This document shows, one piece after another, positions 51,135 to 64,000 of a stretch of DNA of 64,000 nucleotides. Made by a program: the position numbers and the translations under genes. Source of the DNA: Gigantopelta aegis. Taxonomy: Eukaryota; Mollusca; Gastropoda; Neomphalida; Peltospiridae. Position 1 is the first letter of the stretch. Each line of letters opens with the position of its first letter. Under the pieces are notes generated by a model that ran no database searches, was not told the origin of the DNA, and saw only the letters and a list, made by a program, of their open reading frames with translations. Where the stretch lies: assembly GCF_016097555.1 (NCBI RefSeq), contig NC_054706.1, forward strand, positions 55,449,503 to 55,513,502. Direction: 5' to 3'.

Positions 51135-52634
51135 TGGTTAATTTGCGCGTCGAATAAAGAAATACGATATCTAGACTTTGCAGAAATCGAACGTAATCCA
51201 ACAAAAACTAATAATAAAAACACCCGTCACATATTGTTTTTGTGCACCAAAGAGTGTCGTGAAACACATTTTGATTGGTAAAGGTTCTGTAGGTGCTAAA
51301 CAATACAAATGACCGACTGTAAAATAATTTCGCGGGAACTACTTCATTTGAAGGAAAGGAAAGGATGGTTGTTAACGATAGCATTTTAAACTACCCCTGA
51401 TAGTGGCTCAAAATGAATAGTTCGAATGTTAGTCTGTGTACAAGGGGATACATATAAACCTGCTGTTGCTACACAAGCATGCTATGGAATATCACACTAT
51501 TTATTTCCGTATATGAACAATATTATCAACAGGAAGAAAAGAAAAACAAGACAATAGACAGGTGATAAGGTACAAATTCTAGCAAATTAGAATGTAGTAC
51601 TTAACAATATTTAACACGTGACTGTCATTCGGTAGGAGGTCTAGCAATTGAAAGTAGAGAGTCTTGTTCAAAAACATGTCATAGCAATACTGCCCTTTGA
51701 CTGGGGAAATTCGTGTGGGCAAAGAAGTAGAAAGATAGTTTCTCAGTGTCTGTTAATTGAGTAGCCTAAAATGTTGGGTTAGTTGGTGGAGTTGTTTACT
51801 CTAGTATATTTCTGGTTTTTTGTAAACCTGACATGTTATTCAAACGTTTAATAATTAACAAACACCAGAGTTGCAGATGTTGGATATCTTTTTTCTTTTT
51901 TTCTTTCCTTTTTGGTTGTTCTTCAGCATGTTGGATTACCAATTTCGAGTCTGTGGGCCATAAAGAGTGTGCTCCACGAGTACTGAGTACTAGGGCACAG
52001 ACGAGTTCAGCAAGACTCGAGTCGAGTATCCGCAAGAAAAAAACTCTCATTTAATTATATTTTAGTCATTTGTCATAATTGCTTGCAGCCGCGTAATTAT
52101 AGGGCTTGAGAATGCGTGGAATGAAATACAATGGCATGATTCGGCATCCATGTGCAGCGCTGCCAATTAAGAGCAATTCTTCTATTTTACTTTATTCTTT
52201 AGTTCTCATCCTCACCTTTTTGTGTTACGGCTTTCGGAAGTTTGCATTTTTGAAAGTTAAAGTCCAGTATGTTTGACGTTTCTAGGTGCGTCAAAAGTTT
52301 ATAGTAAAGTCGTTTCTTTGTGTAGATAGTTTGAGCGTATTGTACTGTTCATTAGTCCTTTGTAAACTGTGTTGAGATATGATTTTTACAATGTAGGCGA
52401 TTGTGGTCATGGGTTTTGATGCAGATAAGTATCGTCCATTGAGCATCGAGGGATGTTTTATGTATGCACTTTCCCAAAGACTGTGAAGGCATATATAATA
52501 TTTTGGGTTCGGTTTCTTTCCCATGGACACCACACTTAAAGTTAACAACCATGCACCACTGAACTACAAACCTTTCCTTGTAATGTGTTCTGGAGGTTTT
52601 TCCCCTCATATATTAACATTAGTATGGGATATCA

Positions 52635-52880
52635 TAATGATTAAGCACTCGCTGGATGGCGATGTCGGCTTGGGGTCGATCCCCGTCGGTGGGCTATTTC
52701 CTCCAGCCAGTGCTTCAACGACTGGTATTTCAAAGCCTTGATATGTGTTATCCTGTCCTGTTGGGATGGTGCATATCACGTCAACTGCTACTAATGGGAA
52801 AAATGTAGCTGGTTTCCACTCTTTAAGATCTATATACATCCGTAGCTATATGTCTCAGTTCCCAATCATCCAATCTGTGT
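52635..52880 (+). mobile_element. SINE, duplicate of 44845-45065
   Basis: Same sequence with indels, copied with the unit. Confidence 0.8.
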
Positions 52881-54234
52881 CAGGTCGGTTATTCTCATGC
52901 TGCAGTCATTCCTGCAGTAACAGTGCCCAATTGGCGTCCCCTAACTTTAGTACTGAATAACTCGGTAAAACAAAAATGTTCAAGATAATATTTTTTGTTT
53001 GTGTCCCATCTTAGCAAACAATTCATTTTAATATCATACAGGGGCTAGTTTGATTATTGTAACGATGACAATATATTTCTGGCATTATATTAGGCAGCAT
53101 TTTGTAAGGTGGTTCTCTGCTCAAAAAGGTAGGGGTCAACAAAGCACGACTGTCAACCCCATTGCGGATGTGTTTCATTAATTACAAGGCAGTCATTAGT
53201 GTAACCAGTACGTATAAATAATTACTGTATTTTGTCAGAAAGTTCCCATGAACATAATATCCTTCATTGTCCAAAAAAAAACTTGTTAGCTATTAAATAT
53301 TTTAATAATCGAAGTTTTTAGTTAAAAATCCATGTCCCCAGATTCCTTGTCAGCTACGTCACGACGACTTCGAGGTGCTAGAAAAATTTAATTTCCATAA
53401 AACTACTATTGCCCTGTGGTATTGCAAGTTTTGCGATCGTGTCATTGTTTATATCCACGACAGCCATGTTGTTTTCTGTTGAAATGATAGCCAATATTGT
53501 TCAGTTTTGGACACAATACAGTTGCGTATATTTTAGTACATGTCATCTACAAACGGCATGCTTCTCATGAACCAGAACTCCGACACACAAAATTGTTTGA
53601 TATATTTGTATATAAACGAGTGTAACTGATAGATCAGAAACAACATAACTCGGCCATTCTCTTTTTATGAACAAATTTGCTTACTTGTAATAGGGACGGC
53701 ACTTGCTTGAGCCGTCCCTACTACTCTTACTAATTAACTGTTGTGTAATTTACGTAACGGTCATCTACGTCACTTCTGTATCGTGAGTTGGCATTGACAT
53801 CCAATGGAAGATGATTAATAAATCAGTGTGCTCTAGTGGTGTCGTTAAACAAAACAAACTTTAACTTTTTGAGTGTGTCATAGATGAAACAATTAGTGTC
53901 CGTTATATAACAAAGATAGATGTATAGGCCTTGATATTAAAATGGAAGTAGGTAAGCACCTCGAACACCCTCCCGCAGTCATTTTTAAAAAAAAAGAAGA
54001 GAGAGCGAACAAAAACCCAACAACCCAGCATTTTTTTCCAAAACGCAGCCCTCTCCCCATAAAGCAAACATAATTCAATCCAACATGCCAAGTATTAACT
54101 TTGAACAAATTAATTTTAAATCTTTACACTAATTTGTCAACATTCCCAGGACATGTATTCTCAAAACTGCATACGTCTAACAATTTATTCTCTCCCAATT
54201 GATAAAATATCCAATGATTTAAGTGATTCACACG

Positions 54235-54283
54235 GGCGCGCGCGCGCGTGCACGCACACACACACACACACACACACACGCGA
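54235..54283. repeat. (CA)n microsatellite, unit 2
   Basis: Counterpart of 46379-46436. Confidence 0.95.
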
Positions 54284-54905
54284 GGCACCCGTTTCGTATG
54301 GCGTCGTCAATGTTTTGCTATGTAGGATATTGCTCAGCTGTTGTACCAGTTGACTGGAACTGGAGTTAATATATATTGAACTTACTGTTGGATTTCTTAC
54401 AGACATTTTCAGTTTAACAAGTCTTTTAATACACAGTAAAGCTATAGCCCAATATGAAAATGAATGGTATCCATGTCTATTTGTGTGCGTGTGTGTACTC
54501 TTCCTCAAATTTTAGAATGAAAAAAAGCTGATTACTACACCTTCCAATCTACCACTTGCAATCGTTTGCTCCACGGTGATAACCCAGTCATCGCAGTCAT
54601 ACTATCTAATAAAATAGGACGATCGATATTTAATGTTCTAGGAAATATATACATGTAAGTGAATCTGAACCCATTGCTTTGAACATAATCATATGTGTTC
54701 TCAAAGCTTGTTCTTTCATACAAATGTCCTGTCAGTAACACGACTCTTCTTGTTTGTATATTTACACAATACTGCTTAACGGTAACTTACCTACTCGTAA
54801 TCACGAATTTGACCAGATTTAAACACAGAACCGTTATCAAGTTCGTTATCACGTTTCTCACTAAGGTGAAAACGCTATTTAAATTCTAAGTGTATGGCTG
54901 TTATA

Positions 54906-55219
54906 TATGGTGATGGATCTCCCAATTATTCAACAATTGTGAAATGGTTTGCCGAATACAAGCGAGAAAGTCTGAAAATTATCCAAGGTCTGGAAGACCA
55001 TATGATGTCATCAGACAAGGTTTTGGCCGTTGTGTTATGAAATGCCAAACAGATTTAAATGGTTGCCTTCATGTCTACAACACTGCTCATTTGATGACAA
55101 ACTCGAAACAAGAAATCAAGAAAAAACACGACAGCTGCTCCGCGTCGACGACAATAACCCAGTGCACAAGCTGCTATCTACAAGAGTGGCTTCGAGCAGC
55201 TTATTCACCCCCACCCCGC

Positions 55220-55288
<69 letters not shown>

Positions 55289-55381
55289 GCTTAATCACCC
55301 CACCCCCCGCACAGAGAGAGAGACAGACAGGCTTAATCACCCACCCACCCTACCCCCCACCCCCGCACACAGAGAGAGAGC

Positions 55382-55421
<40 letters not shown>

Positions 55422-55631
55422 TAGCCTAGACCTTATCCCGGGAGATTATTGTTCTGAAATTTGAAGGACTCCCTTTATGGTACCCGGTTTCAAGTTGTTG
55501 CAAGTATGAAGGCTGCAACCGAAGATTGGTTGATGGATCAGCCAGAAGAGTTCTATATTGTTGACATCAGATGCCGAAAAGATCAATGGGCCAAATGTAT
55601 TGAGGTTAAGGGTGATTATATTGAAAAGTAA
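54906..55631 (+). pseudogene. Mariner-type transposase relic, unit 2
   Basis: Duplicate of 47063-47749, with the same N- and C-terminal remnants. The (GA)n tract (55223-55310) and (CA)n tract (55382-55415) between them differ in length from unit 1. Confidence 0.8.
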
Positions 55632-58600
55632 TGTACAGAAGTTTGGTCTGTTGTCATTTTCAATACATAGTTCTAGTAACGTTTGACTGTCCCTCGAAAT
55701 ATTGATAAAACTGTTTCTTGTGGTGTAAGCAAGAGAATATTAAGTGGATTTTGTAAAGGCAGTATTGGTTAGTTATTTAGAACATAGATTCGTCAACAGT
55801 GAAAATGAAGACTGTTACGACGTTGAGACATCGGTCCCCAATGATATTAACGTTAAACAAAGTTCTTATTCATTAGTACACGAGTGTCAGCACTAAAATC
55901 ATCAAGTCTTCTACATATTAATTGTGGTCCACGACTGGTGCATCAATCTTCAAAATATCCACGACATCGGTCTTGAACCTTAATAGGGCATAGGCACAAT
56001 TGTGAATTCGAATGAATGGAGCAAGAAATAGACCAATGGGCCCTCCGACGGGAATGAATGACGAATCAGTGAATGAATACAACTCTGAAGATATATTTAC
56101 AAGTTTATTTCCAGTTTGCTGGTAATGAACAAAAATGTGACAAAGAAAGAAACCGGAAATAAATTAATCAAATACATATAACAGCACGAAAACGTTGTAA
56201 TCGGTTTCCGAGACATATAACTCATATTTTACTTTAATCTTTTCATTATTTAATAACTACTTTTAATTTTACAGCAGTTCCCATACACACACCCTCTCTC
56301 TCTCAACTACCAAGGGTGTCTTCCAATATATAAATAGTGCTTTAAAGGGTCCAGTATTGGATTTCAGCACAAATATAAACACAAACTTCAATAAGTTATA
56401 ACTTTTAAAATTAAACTACTTTTCCAAATATTTTTGGGATAGTCATTAATTTTAAAATATATCAAAACTGAAAAAAAGAGAGAGAAAACGAAACACCATA
56501 CGAAAAGGTATTTTAAAAATGTCATTAAATCTCTGGGGTGTGAATGGGAACAAATATCTTCTGTTAAACTGTATTATGATGTACTAGTATTTCTGCAAAT
56601 TTTACAAGAATCACAAACCTCCCAAAGTCCAACATAAAACTTTTTTGTACTTAATTTAATATATTGTTCAATCAATACTACCTAGAATAAACATTCTAAT
56701 CTCTTTGTTGGCAAACAATGGACAACATTTCTTTATTAAAATGGTATTAAATTTGTATTAAATTCATGGCAAAACTTAATGTAAAATATATTCAAATTTC
56801 ATTTCACTATTAAAACACTTTTCGTTAAACTTTGTTACAATGCTCTACTAAAAGGAATTGTTTTTTTAATATTGGGTTTTAAATTCATATTAAATTTTAA
56901 CTTTTCTTTTTTAAGCTGGATTAAAAAAAAATATGTTTTCAAATAATTGAAATATGTGGTTCTTTTGACACTGGTAATGAACATAAAACAGGGAAATTTT
57001 AAATGGAAGATTTAAAAATCTATAAAAATATTTTCATTTGACATTAACAGCAATGAGATTTGACATTTTGAAACATTTCACTATAAAATTAACAATAATT
57101 CAATATAGTGAAGCAGAGTTACTGAAATTCAAGAAATAAAGTCTATCAATTTATTGTTCTGCCAATATTAATTTAAACAACATAGTACGAGTATTTTAAT
57201 GGAAAACAATATTTGATGAACATTTTCAGCTAGGGCTTTACAGCATAAATTCTTATACAAAAAATGTAAAATGTATTTGAACAAAATTCATACATGATGT
57301 CTAAAAATATGTTAAGACCATAAAAATATAGCTTTAAGGTATTTTAAAATAAAGTTTCACACCTGAACAAAATAAACTGCCTGATAATTTATTTTTTGCT
57401 GCCTTATAATAATCAACCCATGGAATATGACTAAATTAAATGATTTTAAAAATATATATTTTCTATTCCAGTCATGAGAAATACATTTGTAATTCTTCCA
57501 CTTTTTAAATTTTTGTGAATGAATGAAATCTGTCATATGTCAAAGAACTGTCAAACATTAAAACAGATTACTTTTAATAACCTCCAATATATGCGTTATC
57601 ATGAATGAAACAGATTTGGTTTAACTGTGACTTGAGTACTTGTAGGATGTTTAAATGGAAATAGATCAATAAGAAAAGATAGCCATAACAAATTAATATC
57701 ATACATGATTCATAATTTCTCAAATCTTCAAAGTTATTCCAATTAATTTAAAATAATATCTTCTGCTGCTGTGATGAAAGAAAATAAATAATGAGAGACA
57801 GAAATAGACAGAGAGAAGTACACAGCTGCAGTAATAAAAACTAACATCAATAATACACCATGCATGTAGTAAAATACAAAAAAATCATAATTCAAAACAC
57901 TATTTTTTATGTTGAATTATTAAAACTATAAATGATCTACTCTAATAAAATACATTTATGTACAAAATGATTAAGATATGATAAGATGTTTCAGCTATAT
58001 TTTTATTTTTAATTAAAATGTCCAGAACTTTCATAAAATAAAATAATATCAAAAAGATCTATGAAAAGAAGACTACTTATTTTAAACAATTTTCCCCCAG
58101 TTAAATTTTTGTTTTAAAAACTTTTTTTTTTTTTAAACTTCTGTAATGAATAATAAAGTGTTAAAAGGTTTCAAAGATGACTTCATGAAACATCAAATCA
58201 GTATGGCACAATATTTTTATAAGTACATTAAAAACAAAACATATTCCCAAAATTAAAAACTTTGCTCAATATGCATATTATATATAACCAATATGATTAC
58301 ATGTTACATTAATAAGTGATATACAAAACAAAAACTACTTTAACAATAATAAGACATGGACTGTATTCAATACAGAAACGCCAGAAGTCGTGAATATATA
58401 TAAATATAAATATACAAGTATCTCTATAATACTAGCTGCACCATGAGAGGAAGAAACTATTAGCTCCATATACACATGAATTCATATTACTATGTACAGA
58501 TAGAAAATAAAATAGAAAATTCAATCACTCGGTTTTTGACACTTTTAACACGCATTAAGTTTCACAAGCTATATACATGCATAGCACTAATTGATTAAAA

Positions 58601-58718
58601 TACATTAAAACATTATCACTGGTTTCAATATTAACATCTTAAGTGAATTCAGTCAAATTATTGTCATCTGTCCATTTACTGGTTATTCAAATATAACCTC
58701 CAACCTATCTTTTTTCTA

Positions 58719-58939
58719 AAAAAAAAAAATTGTTTTGTTTAATTTGAAATATAGTCTTATACTACTTGCAAGGGATTTTTTATATGCACCATCCCATAGA
58801 CAGGATAGCACATACCACGGCCTTTGCTATACCAGTCATGGTGCACTGGCAGAAACGAGAAATAGCACAATGGGCCCACCAATGGGGATCGATCCCAAAC
58901 TGACCGCACATCAAGCGAGTGCTTTATCACTGGGCTATG
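58719..58939 (-). mobile_element. SINE (head type E), only in region C
   Basis: A 12-bp target duplication ATCTTTTTTCTA is at 58707-58718 and 58940-58951. The matching site in region A (around 20875) is empty. Confidence 0.93.
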
Positions 58940-60802
58940 ATCTTTTTTCTACAAATCTAGAACCTTATAAACCAAAAACAATAACATTTGTGATGTTATA
59001 TAGTAAAACCTTGTGACATCTAATGTGCTACATATAAAACTCAATTATGAATTAACATATATCTCAAATCTATTTGGTGTAGTCAAATATGTCTTTGTTA
59101 TATGCTCAAATATATCAACATTATATAATAAAATATATGTGGGTTAAGTACTAAGATATATATTTGATGTTATAATTAATAATCAGTATATTAAAATGTT
59201 TTATTCACAACAGCCTATCTGATCTAATCTGTTATACCATGAAGTTTTATAATATTGTGTTACATAATAGAATCTAGTTGGGGTTTTTTTGTGTTGTACA
59301 GTAAAATATCTTAAACCGATAAAACTACCGAATTACTGACACAAAATAAGATACCTCAGTGGAAGTCAATGTTTAAAAGGACATAATAACAGTAAAACAA
59401 TCTGTAGCAAAACAAGGCTGAAATAATTAAAATACTGGTATATATTTAAAATTTAATTTTAAATGACGAAGTAACATTTTGTCAACTAGGACACAACACA
59501 AACATAACATTTCCAACATTACATTCAGATTATGATGGTAAAAATAAATCTAATCCTACCATTAAGGTTGGTATGTAAGATCAAAAACCGTTGAATAAAT
59601 ATTGCTACAGGGACGTATCCAGCTCAATGCCTGATAAGGGAAACCACTCCAGCTGAATTTACCGTAAGGATATATACTGTTATTACTCCATATAAGCCTA
59701 GTAATGCACAGATTCTACTGCAGATGTATAAAACATCATTGCAGAACACAGATTTTACTTGGTGTCTTTTTAATGCATTTCAGTAATGAATAAATATGTT
59801 TTTAATTTTTTTAATTTCAAATACATGTACATTTAATATTTACTCTATTTTTAAAAAAGTGTAAATTGTTTTTCTCTGTGAAATGTTTATTAAATATTCT
59901 GGAACAATGTAAGGTATCAACACAATTCACTTACAAATATGTTTACCGGGATATGTTCAACATATAAACTGTACTACTCAAAACATTAAATATTCTGGAA
60001 CAATGTAATGCATTCACAAAATGCATAAAAATTGGTGTATTTACAAATATGGTTACCAATATATGTTCTACATATAAACTATACTACTCAAAACATAGTA
60101 TTACAAAAATTACATGTTTATCTTCATAGATATTAAGCTTTTAATAAATACCTACTAATCACACTTATAATCTGTTAAAATTCATAAACTGAGTTTAGAA
60201 AAAATAAACCTAAAATATAATATAATACATTTGTATGTCAAAATATACAAACAAGTATTTCTGTACAAACAGATTTGAACAAAGACTTAACCATATTGTT
60301 TTTAATCAGCAAAAGCAACAAAATGTTTACCATTTTAATAAATTACAATTTGTTCTTAAAACATTGAAATATTTTGTTTAGATGCATTTTTAAAAGTTCC
60401 TTCTAACAATCATCTGAGTTTTCCAAGAAATATCAACACAAGATTTATGTGAACAGATGTTGTCAGAGACTAACTGAAAGATGGGTCATACTAAGAATTC
60501 ACATCTGTATGAGACAAAACCTTGGCAGTGGTGTGACAATTAAAGGGACATAATCTACAGCTAACACATCTGCAAATGGCAGTGCCTTTAAAGATATTGC
60601 ATTTTACCATAACCGGAATCTGGTTTGGAATGTACACATTATAACTTATATTAATATATGTATGATTTCATGTCAAATGGTGACAGAAATACTTGCTGCA
60701 TTTTTATATGTTTAACTGAGAGATGTGAAAAATAGCATCATGTGGTTTACCATTTCTACAATTTTAGATATAATGTATTCGCTTCATAGGAACAATATCT
60801 GG

Positions 60803-60918
60803 GGCCTAATTCACAAAGGTCTCTTAGGTTCTGTTAGACAACAAAGCATCCTCTTTGCAAGTCTTTTAGCATTGCACTGCGAGATCGCAATGTTGCAAGA
60901 GTTTAGTGAATTAGGCCC
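60803..60918. mobile_element. Short MITE, only in region C
   Basis: Inverted ends GGCCTAATTCAC and GTGAATTAGGCC, about 116 bp. Region A has the uninterrupted site (CAATATCTGGAGGGG near 22745). A 3-4 bp (C)TGG duplication flanks it. Confidence 0.88.
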
Positions 60919-61865
60919 CTGGAGTGGGGGATTAGTTTCTATATATGGGAGGGGGGGTAATTATTTTATTCTGAACTAGTTTTCAGTTATTTTTCCTGAT
61001 TTTATGTCTTATAAATGTGTTTGGAACAATCCTATTTATTATTTATTATAAAACCTTTAGTCAAGTTTTGTTTAGTGCCCTATTCTATATAACATTGCCA
61101 TTTATAAACATACATTATTGACCGATATGAAAACAAATTAATGAAATTTCACAGTAATGGAATCAAACTGAAACTTTGAATAACATGAAATTAATTTTAC
61201 AATTTTGCATGAGTTCAAAAACATTAAGTTAAAATACACAACAATCTTTACCAGTGTATATGGTACAATTTTCAACAGTAAATTAGTACAAAAGTAATAA
61301 CTGCTAAGTAATAATGACTAATGAAACATGTCTTTGAATTATATCAAATTTTTGCACCAAGTTTGCTTTATGACTATTTACAACCGGTACTCAAACAATG
61401 TGATATTGTAATGGTATATATAATACATGTATTAATATTTACACATTAAATGCTAATTTACAAATCCAATGAAAGGACAGAATGTAAAAAGGAAAGAAAC
61501 AGAGAAATTGAGATAAGAAAAAAACCTCTATGAATATCAAACTGGTGTATTGTACAGATACAATGAACATTATATAATCTGGTCTGAAAAATTGTCAAAT
61601 CTGTAACAAACATTATGTTCCAAAATTGCATCACAAACTGTGAAAGCTGTAAAATGAAAATATGCATTTCCAATAACTTATGCACTGTATGATCTGAAGA
61701 CAAATCAAAAACTCTATCCCATGAAGACATATTGTGAATTTAAGTCTATGATACAAACACAAATAGAGAAGACAAATCGTGAAGTCTATGATACGAAGAC
61801 CTATCGTGAACTGTATGTTATGAAGACAAATAGGTAATCTTCGATGTGAAGACAAATCGTGAAGT

Positions 61866-63664
61866 CTATGATATGAATATGAGCTCCCACTCCTGTACCG
61901 CGCCGCGACAGACTGGGCAGTGTTGTCCGATGAACTGTGGTGCACACTGCGACCCACAACAGATGTGACGACACGGTCTGAACAATACGTTCACTTCTTC
62001 TGACAGACAGACCTTACATCTAATGACACCAGGGGGCGTTGTGTCTTCTTCACTGTCATCATCAGGTATTTCTGAAAAATATTTTAATTTACAATTGGCT
62101 ATATTTTACAATTTAGCAGAAAGTATTACAGTTGAAAGCAAGAACAACTATCTATTACATCACATTTATCCCATTTTAGGGGCGGGATTTAGCTGTAGGT
62201 TGAGTGCTCGCTTGAGGTGCTTGCATCGCAGGATCGAACCACCTCAGTGGATCCATTCAACTGACTGGGTTTTTTTCTCTCATTCCAACCAGTGCACTAC
62301 AACTGGTCAAAGGCTGTGGTATGTGTTTTCCTGTCTATGGGAAAGTGCATATAAAAGATCCCTTGCTGCATTAGGAAAAATGTAGCAGGTTCCTTTGACG
62401 ACTATAAGTCAGAATGACCAAATGTTTGACATCCAGTAGCCAATTATTAATTAATCAATGTTCTCTAGTGGTTGCGTTAAACAAAACAAACTTTATATAT
62501 ATTTTGTTAAATTATGAAAAACTACTCTAAAGAGCTATAAAGAATTGTTGGGGTTTTCTTTTTTGTTGGTGGAGATGATCTTTTATGTGGGTCTGTTGTG
62601 GAATTTACACACTTCATATATAGTATCAAACAATTTCTGATTTTAGTTTATAATATTACGACAGCAGTAAAACTATTACCAAAGACCCCAAAAATGCAGT
62701 TAAAAACCCTGTATCATATCCAAAAACAACCCAAATTCTTTTTTTTCTTTTGATTTGTAGTTTTGATATTTGTAGTTTTGTAGTTTTGATATTGTTTTAC
62801 TAAATTTTTTTATCATCTCATTAATTTGGTATTACTCTGTTAGCTTTGAAATATTATTTTTTCTCAGAAAACTTAAAACATCACGATAATACAGACAAAA
62901 ACACTTTTTATATTCTATGCTCACTAATACACACAACTGTACAAACATTCCACACTTTAACACAACACTCTATAACAAACATACTGAACCTGCCACATCT
63001 AACTAAAACCATAACCATTCCACATTTTCTACACCCACACCTGACAACAAACACTTGATACCTCGTGGATCTCGTCCGACTTTCTGTAACTCGCCCGCCA
63101 GACGTCTGATCATCTCCGTCTGGTTCTCCTCAATCTGCTGCTTGTTCTCCAGCTGCTGAGTCTGGTTGTACAGCTGCTGGTTGGCAAGATACAGCTGCTG
63201 CTGGTAGTTCTGTGATTGCTGCTGTAGCTGCTGCTGCTGCTGCTGGTGCTGCTGCTGTAGCTGGTGGTAGTTCTGTTCTCTGTTGCGAATCTCCTGGACG
63301 TGTCTCTGTATGACGGCCGCCTGACCCTCGACCAGAGCGCGGTGCGTCTGCTGCTCTCTCACAAGTTGACACTCGGCCGCACGTGCCTCCAGCTGAATCA
63401 TCTCCAGCTCTCTTTCTTTTCTCTGTAATTCCTCCCTCTCCCTCTGAAGCTCCTCATTCTTCCTTTGCAGCTCTCGGTAATTAAGCTGTAGCTCTCCATC
63501 CTTTCTCTGTAGCTCTCCATCCTTTCTCTGTAGCTCTCCATCCTTTCTCTGTAGCTCTCCATCCTTTCTCTGTAGCTCTCCATCCTTTCTCTGCAGCATG
63601 GTGAAATTTGTGTCTGTAGCTTGTAGCAGTCCCAGAAGGATAGAGGAGTTAGGATACTGACCAC
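61866..63664 (-). CDS. IAP-family gene 2, last two exons (partial, 5' exons outside window)
   Basis: Exon 63664-63062 (phase 1 in, phase 1 out) and RING exon 62071-61866, spliced at the same sites as gene 1 (TTCAAG|GTGG, CGAG|GTATCA, TTTTTCAG|AAATAC). It codes for [17 protein letters not shown] (end of UBA), a coiled coil with five LQRKDGE heptads and a Gln-rich stretch, then a RING nearly identical to gene 1 (GQHCPVC for GQDCPVC) ending WELIFIS and TAG at 61868-61866. Both reading frames are fully open. The upstream exons should lie at coordinates above 64000. Likely role: RING E3 ligase of the IAP family. Confidence 0.9.
62179..62494 (+). mobile_element. SINE, head type D with tail B, orthologous to 32151-32438
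   Basis: Head GATTTAGCTGTAGGTTGAGT (diverged box A), box B-like GGATCGAACCACCTC. It occupies the same intron position as in gene 1. Confidence 0.9.
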
Positions 63665-64000
63665 CTTGAATAAATGCAAACATAATATTACAATGTAGGT
63701 TGTAGTACATTGTAGTAACAAGCCATAATACTAAAATGGATATAAGAAAACAATAACCTATACAAATGTACATGTATGTCATACTCATAATTTGACATGA
63801 TTATTAGATATTGTAAATACCTACATTAAGGCTGTAAAATGTTTTAGATTTTTTTTCAAAAAAGCGAAGGTATCTAGAAAAAGCTAACCTTACACGTAAA
63901 CCAAACAATAATACAGTAACACTGTATAAAAAAAATACAAATATATATACATGTATGATACAGAAGTATGGCAGCAGTAAATTGTGGCAGTTTGCAACAT
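63665..64000 (-). other. Intron of IAP gene 2
   Basis: No recognisable exon. The UBA first-half exon expected about 650 bp upstream in gene 1 is not reached before the window ends. Confidence 0.7.

Larger units (their letters stand above)
50321..58545. repeat. Tandem duplication, unit 2
   Basis: Second copy of unit 1. Its right end is continuous with the 3' region of the second IAP gene. The junction at 50318-50326 has GACA in common with both parental sites. Confidence 0.9.
56104..61865 (-). other. Probable 3' UTR / downstream region of IAP gene 2 (region C)
   Basis: Counterpart of region A, with AATAAA at 56104-56109 on the minus strand. It carries two insertions that region A lacks (58719-58939 and 60803-60918). 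A shortened 27-bp minisatellite follows the stop codon (61725-61877). Confidence 0.6.

Overview
The window looks like nuclear DNA of a mollusc, probably a gastropod or bivalve. It is AT-rich, genes have GT-AG introns, and it is crowded with tRNA-derived SINEs whose tails (read as TTTAACGACACCNNTAGAGC and ATTTAACGACGCACTCAACA in reverse) I associate with molluscan genomes. The species is not identifiable from the sequence alone. There is no operon, tRNA gene, rRNA or CRISPR array.

Left third (1-17.5 kb): almost entirely mobile DNA. It holds three Tc1-like DNA transposons (one only a remnant, two with intact ends), one of several copies of an unrecognised lysine/arginine-rich ORF family, at least eight SINE copies, several MITE-like foldback elements and low-complexity tracts. 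Many SINEs can be bounded to the base by target-site duplications, and some are nested.

Middle (17.5-47 kb): one large minus-strand gene that I assembled from six exons (43302 down to 24004, 653 codons). All splice phases agree. It encodes an inhibitor-of-apoptosis (IAP) family protein: two degenerate BIR domains, one canonical BIR, a UBA domain, a long coiled coil and a C-terminal RING. Its introns contain a 7.8 kb Gypsy-type LTR retrotransposon (with a SINE inside its 3' LTR), a 1.75 kb element with iterated terminal repeats, two more copies of the unknown ORF family, and MITEs. Downstream lies about 5.7 kb of AT-rich sequence that may be a long 3' UTR.

Right third (42-64 kb): the gene is part of a tandem array. 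A paralogue's last two exons (coiled coil 63062-63664, RING 61866-62071) and its 3' region (55.7-61.9 kb) are at the right edge, and its 5' exons lie beyond the window. Between the two genes, a segment of about 8 kb holding exon 1, its upstream region and the distal 3' region of the next gene is duplicated in tandem (about 42430-50320 and 50321-58545). The second unit carries an orphan exon 1 joined to a distal 3' UTR, which looks like a chimeric mini-gene. In this assembly it is broken by many single-base indels.

The best candidate for something undescribed is this IAP array: paralogues with independently expanded 21-bp coding minisatellites that add whole coiled-coil heptads, a 27-bp minisatellite starting at the stop codon, and the orphan BIR exon. 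Insertions present in one paralogue and absent from the other give an internal relative chronology.
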